Shown here: one piece after another, positions 50,290 to 62,710 of the stretch | How the letters are laid out: each line of letters begins with the position of its first letter | How positions within the stretch are numbered: position 1 is the first letter of the stretch | Assembly (NCBI GenBank): GCA_037013495.1 | Contig: CM072806.1 | Coordinates: 868,001-932,000 of the forward strand | Reading direction: 5' to 3' | Length of the DNA: 64,000 bases | Source: Hippophae tibetana | Lineage: Eukaryota > Streptophyta > Magnoliopsida > Rosales > Elaeagnaceae | Translations under genes and position numbers: made by a program | The notes under the pieces: generated by a model | Databases searched by the model: none | What the model was told of the DNA's origin: nothing | What the model saw: only the letters and a program-made list of their open reading frames with translations

Positions 50290-52330
50290 ATGTAGAGAGA
50301 GAAAGATAATACAAGAAATCTTCTTTTGTTAAAATGGAAAAGTTACAAAAAATTCTTTATATATAAATTAGAATAACAAATTAACTATTTACATTTGATT
50401 ACCTAATTAATTATAAAACTAATCTTACCTTAACCAAACATATAAATATACATTATTTAATATGTTTAATATGTCATCTTAAGATGACTTGTGGATATCT
50501 AACACACTTATCTTGGAGATGAGAAAATGAAACTGAGTATAACTTAAAGTTTTAGTAAAAACATTTGCAATTTGATGATTAAAGGGCACATGGTTGGTAT
50601 GAATGATTTCATCTTGAATCTTATCATGAATTAAATGATAATCAATGTCAATGTGTTTCATTCTTTCATGAAAGATTGGATTTGAAGCAATATGAATGAC
50701 ATATTAATTGTCATAGAAAAGTGTAGCTGGTTGAAGATTATAAACTTGAAAATTAACAAATAAATATTTTAACCATCAAAATTCACAAATAGTGTAAACC
50801 ATGGATCTATACTTTGCCTTTGTAGAGGAGCAAGACACTATGGTTTACTTCTTGGATTTCCAAGAAATGAGAGAATTTTCAAGGAAAACACAATAACCGA
50901 TGATAAAACGATGTGTACCTTGACAACCAACCTCATCCGAATAAAAAATGCCTTAAATTGACTAGGACTGTTCTTGATATACTGAAGCACACGGTAGGTT
51001 AATAAAAGGTGAGAGTGTCATGGTTGAGCTAAAACTGACTTAGAAAAGTAATAACATAAGTGATGTTTGGCATGGTAATAATAAGGTACAACAAATGCCC
51101 AACCAACTTACAATAAGATGATGATCTTTCAATAATTTACCATCACACTAATTGATTTTCAGATTCTATTCCATAGGGAATTTGGCTAGTTTGCAATTGA
51201 AAAGGTCATTATTAGCTAATATATCCAGGGCATACTTTCGTTGACAAACAAAAATTTCTTGCTACGTTTGAGCAATTTCAAGACCAAGAAAAAAAATTCA
51301 AAGGACCAAACTCTTTCAACTTAAAACATTGATGAAGAAAGTGCTTTAAATAATGTCATCAATATAGATTAACAAAGCAATGCAACTTGAACCTTGAGAT
51401 CACGTGAAAAGAGAATAATCTACCTTGGATCGAACAAACTCATGCTTAACAATAGCAGATTAAAATTTGGAGAACTATTAACGAGAGACCTACTTGAGTC
51501 CATATAAGGATTTGTTCAACTTACAAACCTAAGAGTTATGTCAAGAACCAAAACTCGGAGGCAAATCTATGTATACTTACTCATGCAAATCCCCATGTAA
51601 AAAATGTATTATTAACATATAGTTGTTCTAATATCCAATGTTTTGCTACTACAATGGCTAATAAACATTAAATAGTAAGAAGCTTGGCAATATGGGAAAA
51701 AAATTCATGGTACTTTAGGCCTTTTTGTTAAATATAACATTGGCTACTAATCAATATTTATAGCTCTCGATAATGCCATCAGACTTATACTTGATTTGAT
51801 ACACTCACTTACATCTAATAATGTGCTTGTCAGGAAGTAAAGGAACAAGCGTTCATATGTGATTTTCTTCCAAGACTGTAATTTCAATAGCCATTTCATA
51901 TGAGAATGCTTCACAACTTGGTGATAAAACCAAGGCTCAAAATAAGTTTTAATTACTAACAAAAATTGTTTTTGAGGATGTGAAAGTCAGTATAAGAAAG
52001 AAATGTAGTGATATTATAAGGTTGATTTAGAGTATTATCAATTTGCAAACACGTGTTAATTGATGCAGATATGGATGGGGAGGAAAGGGATGTTGCCATT
52101 TAACAATGATAATCACACAAATAATTATGAGCATTGTGAGTTCTATTGGAACGACAAAGTTGTGAAACCATAGGAGTAGAAATAATAGGAAAATGGAAAG
52201 ATAGATATGGTGAAATAGGTTTTATATCATGTATAAGATGAGGTAGAATAATGTCAAGTGAGTATATAATGCCTATAAACGTATTTGAAGATTGAGGTGG
52301 GAACGAATTAGATTTATGAAAGAGAAATAT
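50290..52330 (-). mobile_element. Ty1/copia remnant, polymerase region (fossil)
   Basis: On the minus strand the RNase H end of a copia polyprotein is recognisable at 50479-50661 (KHIDIDYHLIHDKI, then LDIHKSS). A reverse-transcriptase N-terminal stretch lies near 51747-51962 (EPWFYHQVVKHSHMKWLLK). Between them the order is collinear with copia reverse transcriptase and RNase H, and a Ser/Pro-type linker-like region lies upstream to about 52330. Gag, protease and a clear integrase are not seen. The DNA past the coding end (50290-50475) could be LTR remnant, but no paired LTR is visible. It carries many breaks and is older than the chromovirus. Confidence 0.75.
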
Positions 52331-52668
52331 TATTTTAAGAAAGATACGAGAAAGGTTTTATAAGTAATTCGTACTATTTTTTAAATATAAAATTTATGTA
52401 TAAATTATTTTTTATTATATCATATAAACTTCAAATATAATATAAAATTAAAGAAAAATTAAATATTTATATATATATATATATATAAATATTTCACGTT
52501 TGCACTTACCTTTCTTAATATGTACACAAAGTAAGACTAATGATTAATTATCAATTACTAAGTTTTGTTTGCTTTATAAATAGTTGTTTTTATTTTAAAA
52601 AGTTGAATTAAATTCGATTTCAGCAATTTAAGGTGAATTAGTCATTTTTTTAAAACTGTGTAGGTTTA

Positions 52669-52982
52669 GTTAAATAATTTTTAGATAGAGTTAATATAAT
52701 CTAATTTTTTAAAGTTATATTTTTCAAGAATAAAATTAATTTCTTTTTAAAAGTAATAATTAAAAGCAAAAATAAAAAATAATAATATTATCTTTTGTCT
52801 TTTTGCTCCCCAATAAAAACAATTTGTTAAATAATTTTTAGATAGAGGTAATATAATCTAATTTTTTAAAGTTATATTTTTTTTCAAGAATAAAATTAAT
52901 TTCTTTTTAAAAGTAATAATTAAAAACAAAAATAAAAAATAATGTTATCTTTGTCCTTTTTGCTCCCCAATAAAAATAATTT
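52669..52982. repeat. Two-copy tandem duplication, 157-bp period
   Basis: GTTAAATAATTTTTAGATAG starts at 52669 and 52826. The copies share TTTTGCTCCCCAATAAAAA near their ends and differ mainly by small indels in A/T runs. Confidence 0.9.
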
Positions 52983-54069
52983 GTTTCTCATTTGAGTCTC
53001 TCAATCTCTTTCTTATAAGTTTCTTTATTTTTCTTCATCAAAAAATATTTATTTTCTAGATAAGTTATAAATTCAAATTTTATAGTTAAAAAAATTATAA
53101 TATTTATATAAATAAATTAAGTTATGTAAATATAATAAAATGATAGAAATAGGGTTGGACATGAGACTGGAAGAGATGATATGCTAATAATCATAATGTA
53201 TTAATTAAAGGTATATTCGATGATAACTGTTGGTTATTAATTAGTAGTAATTTCAATACGATTTATTATAATTGGTTATTATTATTTTTTAAATATTTAT
53301 TCAAAATATATTTAATTTAAAAATTTAAATATTAACATAAATTTTAATTTACATTATTATTTAAAATATTAATATTAATATTTTTTTTAACTATTTAGTA
53401 CATGTTTCTAAATATAATATAAATATAAATTAAAAAAATTGAATTTAATTAAATTATTTAAAATATTGTGTATTTTGTTATTAAAAATGTATATTTTTAC
53501 TTATATATATATTATTATATTATTATAAGTTCGATTTTAATAAACTATAATTCACAATAATATCATGTTTTATTGATTATAGTTATTTAATTTTTTTTTT
53601 ACATATAATCATAATTAGAAAGCTTTAGAATAGATACGAAGAGGAAAGAGAATGTAATAGATTGAGATGATAGAAAGAAAAATTGATATTTTTTTAAAAG
53701 TGAAAGTTTTTTTATATTTTATTTTTAAGAGAAATATAATTTTAACTAACAATTTTAAAAAAAATTATACTAAATTAATTTTATTTAAAACTTAATACAT
53801 GAATTTAATTTTTAAATTTTATAATTTAGTTATTAAATTTTTTAAAAATTAAATATTAAATATAAATTTCAAAAATTTAAGAAAAAGAATGATACATCTT
53901 GTGTAAATAAGACTTTTATCAAAGAATTATAATACCAAGTTGACCTAAATCCTCGTTGAATAAAGTTTAGTTTACTTACTTTGGCCAAAAAGAGAGCCAG
54001 GTTGGGAGAGACTTTCTGTCTAAGCGAGCAGTTGGTTAGGTGTCTGTTGTTGGCGTTTGGTGAACAAAA
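52983..54069. other. AT-rich DNA upstream of SPL7
   Basis: Mostly A/T-rich low-complexity sequence. The last ~150 bases are less AT-rich and probably contain the SPL7 promoter and leader, but I see no clear core element. Confidence 0.4.
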
Positions 54070-57000
54070 ATGTCCACCCAAATAAATCACAGATCCAAAC
54101 CTAGAACACCACCACCACCGCCACCACCGCCACTCTCTTCTTCGTCTTCTTCTCAATCCCAGCCTCAACCACAACTCCCACAATCTTCGGACCATCAAAT
54201 CCTGAATTCATCAATGGAATTCACCACTTCACTCCTCGATGTCCAAGATACCTCCACCATCTGGGATGATTGGGGTGACCTCCTCAACTTCAACGACTGG
54301 TCCTCCGTCCAACCTGATCCGATTTCAAATGTTCCACTTTCTCCGGAGCCCTTGATCCGTGATAGTGAAGGTTTTAATATTAACGATGACGACGACGACA
54401 ATTCGGATCCGGGTCGGGTGAGGAAGAGGGATCCGAGATTGGTTTGTTCGAACTTCTTGGCGGGTGTGGTTCCTTGTGCGTGTCCCGAGGTCGATGAGAA
54501 GATGATGGAGTTGGAAGAGGAGGAGGCTGGACAAGGGAGTAAAAAAAGGGCTCGGATCATTAGGGCTCCGATTGGGGTAGTTCGACGATGTTGTCAGGTA
54601 CCAGAATGTGGTGCTGATATTACGGAGCTTAAAGGGTATCATCGGCGTCATAGAGTTTGTTTGAGTTGTGCTAATGCTACTACTGTGGTTCTTGATGGTG
54701 AGAACAAGCGATACTGTCAACAGTGTGGCAAGTGAGTTCTAATTCTCTCTCACTCTCTTGGATTTCTTGTGGTTATGATTGTTTTTTCATTCGCTCCCTC
54801 TTTTCATATGCTGGGTTGGTACTGCTAGTTCTTTATTGTTTTTCAAATTGTTTAGAAATTAGAACGTAGAGTTAATCTTTCCTGGGAATGATGTGAAGTT
54901 AGTGTTGTGTTATGCGGAGTTTCTGGGACGCAGAAGCTTATAATTTGACAGTGCTAGCTTATGTTTGAAAGATATAGTGCAATCCGAGCTACTGAATTGC
55001 ATTCCCAGAAGTTGGGAGGATAAATGTGTTATTTCAAAGATTTTGTTAGGAACTAGTTTTAAAATTATCAGTCATGGTATATATAGTGGAGCAGAAACAA
55101 TAGAGGAAAATTTGTTGCTAGTGATATCTCTCTGTGGTTCAAGTGGCTGAAAAAACAGCTGATAGTCAGTTTGCAGCTCGAGGTTCCTAAAGTTAGATTT
55201 GTTTATTTAAATTTTGAGGGAGAGTTGGGAATTTTTTTTCCTTCTTTACTACCATAGTATAGAGAGCGTTGTAATCCTACGTGAGACATAGACTCAAATA
55301 CCTATGACTTTTCTCCATTTTTTAACTCCTACCTAGATTCTTCTGTTTCTCTAAGTAAGGTAGTACGTACTTGGTACTGAAATTATTCTTAAGAGTTGGT
55401 TGTGAGTTGGGAAAGTGTACTATTTTGGAGGCAGAACAGGAACATCACGTTGCAACTAGTGAATTTTGTTCCAATGCTTACTGTCAACAGTTTCATCTGT
55501 TTATCCAGATTCCCAAGTATGCTCATATTCTTAAATTAGAATGTTTTGAAGTGGTCTGTACATTCTCATTGGGACTGATTTTGTAATTGGATCAAAGCAT
55601 GTTCACTCTTCTTCGGGTTGATTAAGAATTCTTTTGCTTACTGATCTCTGGATCAGAGTATGATCAACCGATATGCTAAAGATGCAGGATTATTTCTATG
55701 AGGTTGGGTTTTACATTAAAGTAAGTTGGATGAAGAGCCAAACAAACTTATTTAGACAATGGGTTCATCAGAACTATCCCAATCACTAAGGTTCATCATG
55801 CTATGTTTCGATCTTCCCTTGAGCTTTTCACAGACATTTGAGAGTGTTGAAATTCTATCATTACTTATTTGAGGGGAATTTTTGGGCAAAGAAACAGTGA
55901 TCCAAATGGTGCTTATTGGGTGATCAAGCAATTTGAAAAATAGATAAGCTCTAAATGCCATTGAGTTTCCCTTTATCAGCTTTATAATAGCCATACTTGA
56001 ATTGAAGTTAGAGTATTTGATTTTATATCAGTTAGAAGTCTTCTTGACGTGGTTCTGTTTATTTTCTTGGTTTGATTAATCTCATTCAACCTTTTATGAT
56101 TCCAAACTCCATTGAATATTAACACATTCTTTTGGAATTCCATCATTCGTCTAGTAAACACCATATGCACAAACTTTTGATGGTTACTGCTAACTTTACT
56201 CGAGCAATGAATTGATACTGTTACGAAATTATGGCAATGGCATATTGTTTTAACTTGATATTCTCTATATTTTTCCGTGGTTGCATTTTGAGCCTTTGTG
56301 CCAATCCTGGACAGGTTCCATGTTCTTTCAGATTTTGATGAAGGTAAAAGAAGTTGTCGAAGAAAGTTGGAGCGCCATAATAACAGAAGGAGGAGGAAAC
56401 CTATTGATTCTAAGGGAGGAACTGAAAAAGAATCGAAGGGGGATCTTCAGAGTGAAGATGCCACTTGTCATAGGGAAACTGGAGAAAGTATTAAAGGTTT
56501 GTAGAAGGTTTTTTCACTATTGGTAGTGTGCTTCATTTGGTTTTCTTGAGGAGCCACGGTTGGCCTTCATTACATGAAGAGTTTGTTTATTGGTATGATA
56601 TAAATATTATGGAACAGATAATTTACAGCTCAGCAGTCAGATAGTTGAAAGAGAATCGTTGGAATCTGAAGACGGACACATCTCCACTGATGTAGCTCCA
56701 GATTGCAACGAATTTCGCAGTGATGGCTTCATATCAGTTGTAGATTTTGCTGGAACCCAATCTTATGGAAGAAAATATAATGCAAACTGCTCATCATCTC
56801 CATCCTACTGTGAAAAGGGTACCTACTCATCTGTGGTGGGTCTCGACCATGTGCTATATATACTTCTTTTTTTGTTCAAAATATTTATTTTAAAGTATAA
56901 AGCCTCTTAAGTCAATAAGCTAATTTTGTTCTTTATTGTAGTGCCCGACAGGCCGTATTTCATTCAAGCTCTATGATTGGAACCCAGCAGAATTCCCTAG

Positions 57001-60000
57001 ACGACTTCGTCACCAAGTACTATTAAAAAGATTGTTATTGCAGTTTAGTATAGACTGAGGATTACTTATTTTTTTCATATACACATAACATGAATAGAGT
57101 AACATGTAGGCATTTTTGTCTGGCAGATATTTCAGTGGTTGGCTAGTATGCCTGTTGAGCTGGAGGGTTATATTCGTCCTGGTTGTACAATTTTGACTGT
57201 GTTTGTAGCAATGCCAAAGTTTATGTGGGTTAAGGTAATGATGTAGCCAGACTGTGGAGAAATTTCATGTTCCTGACGGCATAAATATCATAGCACTAAA
57301 TAATTCTATCATATAATGATCATATCTCCGAAAAAGAATCTAATCGAAGAGCTATTTTGTGATTTCTTTTTGCTCTGACCCATGTAAGCAAGTGCGTGCA
57401 AGGTTGTCAATGTTTATATCATCTTGAGGATGAAGTATTATTTTACGAGTATCTGGTGATCTCACTGAAAGTCACTGTATTCTGCAGTTACTTGAAGATC
57501 CTGTACCATTTGTTCATGACTTTGTTGTTGGACGAGAGGTGCTCTTAGGAAGTGGCAATGTACGTGTTTATCTAAACAACATGGTTTTTCATGTTGTGAA
57601 GGGTAAGTGAATGCTCTTTCTTGTAAACTACGACTAATTTATTTAACCATCACTTGGTGTGGTTATTACAATTGTTTTTTCTATAAATATCTCTTACTTT
57701 CGATTCATCATGCCACATGTTAAAGCCTTGTCTATACACAAATGTCAAATGTGTATAGACTAAATTTTATAGTAGTGCAAGTAATTCTCCTTGTATTCAC
57801 ATACTTTAGTCATCAGATCCTTTCAGTAAAGTTCTCTAGTAATTAATGTCAAATATAAGGTTTCCCCTGATCAGAATCACATCAGAGAAAAATTCATTTA
57901 TGTTTCCTTGTGTTAATTATAAGCATGCTTTCCTTGAAAATAATGATTCTATAGTAGTAAATACTGGATACAAAACTGAGCTGCCCATATGAGGAATAAT
58001 TTTAAGGACTTGAAGCTGGATTGAAGTAATATTTCTGAGCATCACTGGATGTGGGAAGTTGACAATGTGATTACATTTGTACCTTTTGCTAATCTGCTTA
58101 CGATTTCATATTATGAACTGTCCATAGCCATTAAGGTTTCTTCTGTCCTACTATATTGATTGCTCTCATAACACTCAAGTTGTTTTAGGCCTGGCCACTC
58201 CTGGAACCGGGTGTTAATGATTTCTTGATTTTTTTTTGTTGTGTATACCAAGTTCTCTATCTTTGATACCATTCCCCTATGAATTTGTTTTGAATTTCAG
58301 TATTCTATTTGTATCCATGTGACTAGGTCGAACTTCTGTAAGACGAGCAAAAGTGGAGAAGCAGGCTCCAAGGCTTCACTTTGTAGATCCTATATGTTTC
58401 GAGGCAGGCAAGGCCATTGAATTTGTTGTTTGTGGAAGCAATTTGTTGCAACCTAAATTTCGGTATGCCTGCCGAATGGAATTTCTTGATTATGAAGTAT
58501 TGTTTTAATTTTCTGCATTTTTTGTCTCTATTTTTAGTTTTCTGATTTTCTCCATTTTGACTAAAATAGCCTTTACTGTGAGTTTTATATTTGACCTGTT
58601 CTTTTTGTATTTACTTAACAATGAGGCTGTTAGCATATTAAGTATAATTATCCTTTACTTAATTATTTGTATTGAAAAGAACAGTCATGTCACTTTCTTT
58701 TCTAAAAGGTATATGTTCCCTTTTTTTTTAAAAGGTGCAACATAGCTCATAGGTTCAATGGCTAGTGAAACACTATATTTTATAACATGCATGCCACATG
58801 ACATTTAAGTGAGCATTGAGTGTCATTTTTGGGAAAAAAAGTCTTGCCATTTGAATAGTACCCATTCTATCTGAGGTTGACGCCAAATGGAAGGGCTATT
58901 ATTCTTCTGATTGTAATTTCTTTATTATTATTTTTTTCTCCCCCTTAAAATGACACTGAATACCCTCACTTAAATGTCATGTGGTATCTTACATTCACTT
59001 GACAAAAAAATCATACTTCACTAAACATCGAACAAATCTGCACCTTTTAAAAGAATAAGGAGACTTATGATGAATATTTTCAAAACAAAGAGACCAAGAC
59101 ACACCTTATAGAAAACAGAGGGACGTGGCTGCTCTGGACCCATTATTAGTAGTGCATATAATTGCTCCTATTTTTTCCTTCAAGTCTTCCTTAGCTATTA
59201 AAATTTTGCTATTCTCATGTCTTTTAGTATTAGATTGGGGTTATCCTGTGTCATTAAACCAATGGATTTAAGGTATCAAAGTTTCTTTTGATTTTCTTTC
59301 AAAATTAGCACTTTAGTTCCGTAATTTATGGGTTAGGCACTATTAATCCCATTCTTATAAAAAAATGAGCACTTCTAGTCCATCAATGTATTAAAATGAG
59401 CATCTAGTCCCTTAAGGAGGATTAAATTTTACACAGAAGTGGGCTTTCATAAATAACGGAATTAAAAATGTACAATTCAAAAATTACGAGATTAAAGTAT
59501 TCATTTGTACATAATTACGGGACTACTATGACATAGTCCCAATTAAACTAACTACTTTCAATTCTTAAAGTATTATTGAATAAGTTCATTAGGAAAAATC
59601 TTGGTGGTGGCAGGTTTCTTCTATCCTTCTCTGGGAAGTATCTTGCAAATGATTATTTTCCTATATATTCACAATCTCAGAAGGGAGGGCCCGGTGATGG
59701 CCATCAGTTATACAGAATTCACGTTCCTCATACTGAAGCAGATCTTATTGGTCCAGCGTTTATTGAGGTGGTTATTTACCAGTTGACTCTCTTTACCTCT
59801 ACTTGGACTCTATCTCTGGTGTCTTGCAACTTAAGTTGTGCTACTGTAATTAATTAATGGTATTGATTGTTAGGTTAAACAGCATATTCATGTGACTCAA
59901 CCTTATTTTCTGTTGACCAAATGGAGAGCTCATTTTTTTTAAGAACAAAGGCAGAGAATCACTTTATGTGTAAAAGTGATGCAACATAAATAGTTAAATT

Positions 60001-61574
60001 GTGGTATCTTAGGTTGTTTTTGAGTATCTCTTAGGGCATGACTGCATTACCATGTGCGATTACTTCAACAAAACTTAGAAGAGATTCACACAGTAAAAGA
60101 AGCAACGATTAGAATTGTAAATAAGCATGATAAGTAATGGTCTGTAACTTATTTTTTCCCCCTTTTCTTTTAAAATAAATCAAATATATGGTCTAACATA
60201 ACTGTGTTTTAGGTTGAGAATGAAGCTGGCTTATCAAACTTTCTACCTGTACTCATTGGGGACAAAGAAACCTGCTTTGAAATGAAGATCATTCAACAAA
60301 GACTTGTAGCATCTACCTTTTTAGAAAGATCATCCTCATCTGCTTCTGGTTGTCCATCAGAGTCATGTGAAGTTTTAGCTCTCAGACAAGCAGTACTTTT
60401 TGATGTCATTTTGGATATCGCATGGTTGCTTAAAAAGTGTGGATCCCAAACTTTTCAACAGAATTTGACTAACTCACAGATTAAGAGGTTCAATTATTTA
60501 TTGAACTTTTTGATGTCGGTTGAGTCAACTGCCATTCTGAATAAGGTTTTACAAAATTTGAATGTCATGATAGATGGCTTGAAGCTTAATGACACATATA
60601 TTAGTAAAGATGCTGATGTCAGTTTACTACAGAAGTACACAAGTTATGCTCAAGAGATTCTTTGGCAGAAACTTAGTACAGCTGGACCCAAAAATTTTGT
60701 GCCAACAAAAGATCTTGTTACTCAAAGTTGCTTCCACAATGAGACTCAATCAGTTAATATTTTCTCCAGTCAGGTGAGGACGTAAAGTAATGTATGACAT
60801 TTTGCTGAAATTCGATATGATATGGCAGTTCAGTTATTAGAATAGTTGTTTAATTCATGGAAGACTATTGGTCATTCATACTATTTTCTTAAATAAGTTA
60901 CGAAGTTATGTAGGTCTACTTGTTATCAAAATAGGAGGGGGTAGGGGGAGAAAAGAGGGTTTCATAATACTTCATTCCAGTATTGTATGCTATACATTTC
61001 AGTTTTTAGGTTCACAATGTCAATATTTATTATCAATATAGCATGTAGTTAGACAAAAATTCAGCCTTGAGTGGCGAGTACAGTCCAATAATATGGTCAC
61101 TTTCCTGGAAAGTTGTAATAATCATAAATTTACACTGTATGTGGCAGTATGCCATGGGTGTTGATTATAGGCAATCTGGATTTTGTCAGCTACGTTTTTT
61201 TTTATTCATGATACTGGTTTCATTTTATAAATGATAAATTGATTTTATATTTGCAGCATGAGGAGATGGTAGTAAATGACGAAGTAGGAGTGATGGTAGA
61301 TTCTACCAGTGAACCTCTTTCATATGTAGAAGCAGATTTAAAAGCTGAGCTTACCAATGAATGGCCAAGAAAGGCCTCGGGTTGCTCCTTTTCTGGGAGA
61401 GTATTGACTTATCAGTCAGCTGGAGGTATCTTGAGCTTCCGTCCTGCTTTGTATGTTATCGCAACCACAGTGATATGTTTTGGTTTTTGTGCAATTTTCT
61501 TCCATCCTCGGGAAGTTGGTGAATTTGCTGTATCAATTCGTAGGTGTTTGTTAGATAATATTTTAGCTATTTGA
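54070..61574 (+). CDS. SPL7: SPL7-type SBP-box transcription factor (copper-deficiency regulator)
   Basis: Ten exons (54070-54731, 56315-56496, 56618-56835, 56942-57016, 57127-57234, 57488-57602, 58327-58462, 59614-59767, 60213-60773, 61257-61574) join in phase to 842 residues. In the known family SPL7 activates copper-uptake and copper-miRNA genes through GTAC motifs when copper is low. The SBP domain spans about residues 174-250. Zn site 1 is C175/C180/C197/C200, the all-Cys version typical of SPL7 (other SPLs have His last). Zn site 2 is C216/C219/H223/C235, followed by the basic run [18 protein letters not shown] that doubles as nuclear signal. Before it are a Pro/Ser-rich N-terminus and an acidic-aromatic segment ([14 protein letters not shown]). 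After it come the long SPL7 region ([39 protein letters not shown]) and a C-terminal hydrophobic helix ([17 protein letters not shown]), the membrane anchor reported for this protein. No coding damage. Confidence 0.96.
58786..58987. repeat. MITE-like inverted repeat in SPL7 intron 7
   Basis: The left arm (58791-58830) GCCACATGACATTTAAGTGA..TGAGTGTCATTTT faces a right arm (58946-58987) whose reverse complement reads ACCACATGACATTTAAGTGA..TCAGTGTCATTTT. Arms are ~42 bp and about 90% matched around ~115 bp of non-repeated DNA. No coding capacity. Confidence 0.7.
59300..59540. repeat. Possible second MITE-like inverted repeat in SPL7 intron 7
   Basis: TAGTTCCGTAATTTATG (about 59314) faces a right arm near 59506-59526 whose reverse complement reads TAGTCCCGTAATTATGTAC. 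AATGAGCA-CT-TAGTCC is repeated directly inside. Weaker than the neighbouring element. Confidence 0.4.
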
Positions 61575-62600
61575 ACGAAATGCATTCTTGACAATTGATT
61601 TGTACACAAATTCTTAATCGTAGACCGAATGCTGTGCCTAGTGTTGCCCTTCATCATGCTAGAGGGCTCAGTCGTGGCAGCTTTCATCAGCTGTGCCCAT
61701 GATGTCAACTCCGTTATGAATCAATTTGGTGACACGTTTATCTATCAAAGAAGACGATTTGCTCTAGTTAGAACCTACATAAAGGGATGGGATGAAGGGT
61801 CATCTTACGAAAGTGTATTTTTATACCCGTACTAAAAATAATAAGTCTATTTTAAAAGATGTACTATCACATTTTTTGTAAAGTTAATGAATTTTTGTTA
61901 TAAATTTTGGACTTTTGTTGCTCCGTATAATATGTGAGAGATTAAAGTATACTTTCGATAATGGATTTGGATTACCTTTTTCTCAAAGGGATGACTGTCT
62001 TTTTAAAAATTACATGCATACCTCCCTTTTCTTTAAGGCTAATTTCTCTTCAAATGTATCATTTTCCTACTTTATATCTTCATCTTTTTTTACTTTATTA
62101 TTGTATTATGTTTTAGCAATGGAATTGCCAGATCGGGCCCCAAAATATATGAATTTTTGGAAGATTTGAGTAAAAATATCGTTTCATTATAGAGTATATA
62201 ATTCATTTACATCTTGTAAATTGCCAAAAACCACAACTCATACATCTTGTAAATTGCCAAAAACCACAAGTTCAAAATGTCACAATTTTCGTTCTTTTTT
62301 TGTACGACAGAATGGTGAAATGCACTATACAAAATTATAAAGGTAACAGTTTCTATTTTATATCTACATAATGCAGAGTAAGAAGATTATTATCAGCCAC
62401 GGTGGTTAATTTTGGTCCATTAAATTTCAAAATTAACTGTAACATTTCATTACATTTATAAAGTCCAGATATCATATAACAATCAAGAGTACGGTTAACA
62501 TTTCATCACTAAATTTATATGCAAAACAATTGTAATTGAACATACAAACGTAAAGCAAAATTACAACAATTATGAAATAAAGGCTGTAGTGATCGCAATG
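61575..62600. other. SPL7 3' UTR and convergent intergenic region
   Basis: The SPL7 3' UTR probably covers roughly 61575-61900, including a 68-codon frame without a domain. The P4H 3' UTR enters from the right. CATCTTGTAAATTGCCAAAA and its flank are directly repeated at 62211 and 62243. No other gene seen. Confidence 0.5.
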
Positions 62601-62619
62601 AAGCCTACAATGGGAGACA

Positions 62620-62700
62620 AATGTCACAACTCCTTCCGTATTAGCTGGGAAGTTCCAAAGTTCCAACTATATACTCAATATTGGGAGCTCCAAGTGGAAA
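62620..62700 (-). pseudogene. Decayed duplicate of the P4H ShKT coding end
   Basis: About 97 bp beyond the true coding end, the minus strand reads GAPNIEYIVGTLELPS, a stop, then YGRSCDIC. This parallels KNPEYMVGTPDLPGYCRRSCKVC of the gene itself. The DNA also shares ACAACTCCTTC (62626 and 62723) and CTCCAAGTG at its other end. It lies in the 3' UTR and is a tandem partial duplication of the last ~80 coding bases, now non-functional. Confidence 0.7.
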
Positions 62701-62710
62701 GATTAAGATT

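Noticed and set aside
53869-54198. 109-codon minus-strand frame rich in Arg and Trp
   Set aside because: Antisense to the Pro-rich start of SPL7; a composition artefact.
54965-56170. Several short frames within SPL7 intron 1
   Set aside because: The intron is bounded by a clear donor (54732) and acceptor (56314) that join the SBP domain in phase; the frames have no recognised content.
61629-61835. 68-codon frame after SPL7
   Set aside because: Follows the SPL7 stop within the likely 3' UTR; no domain.
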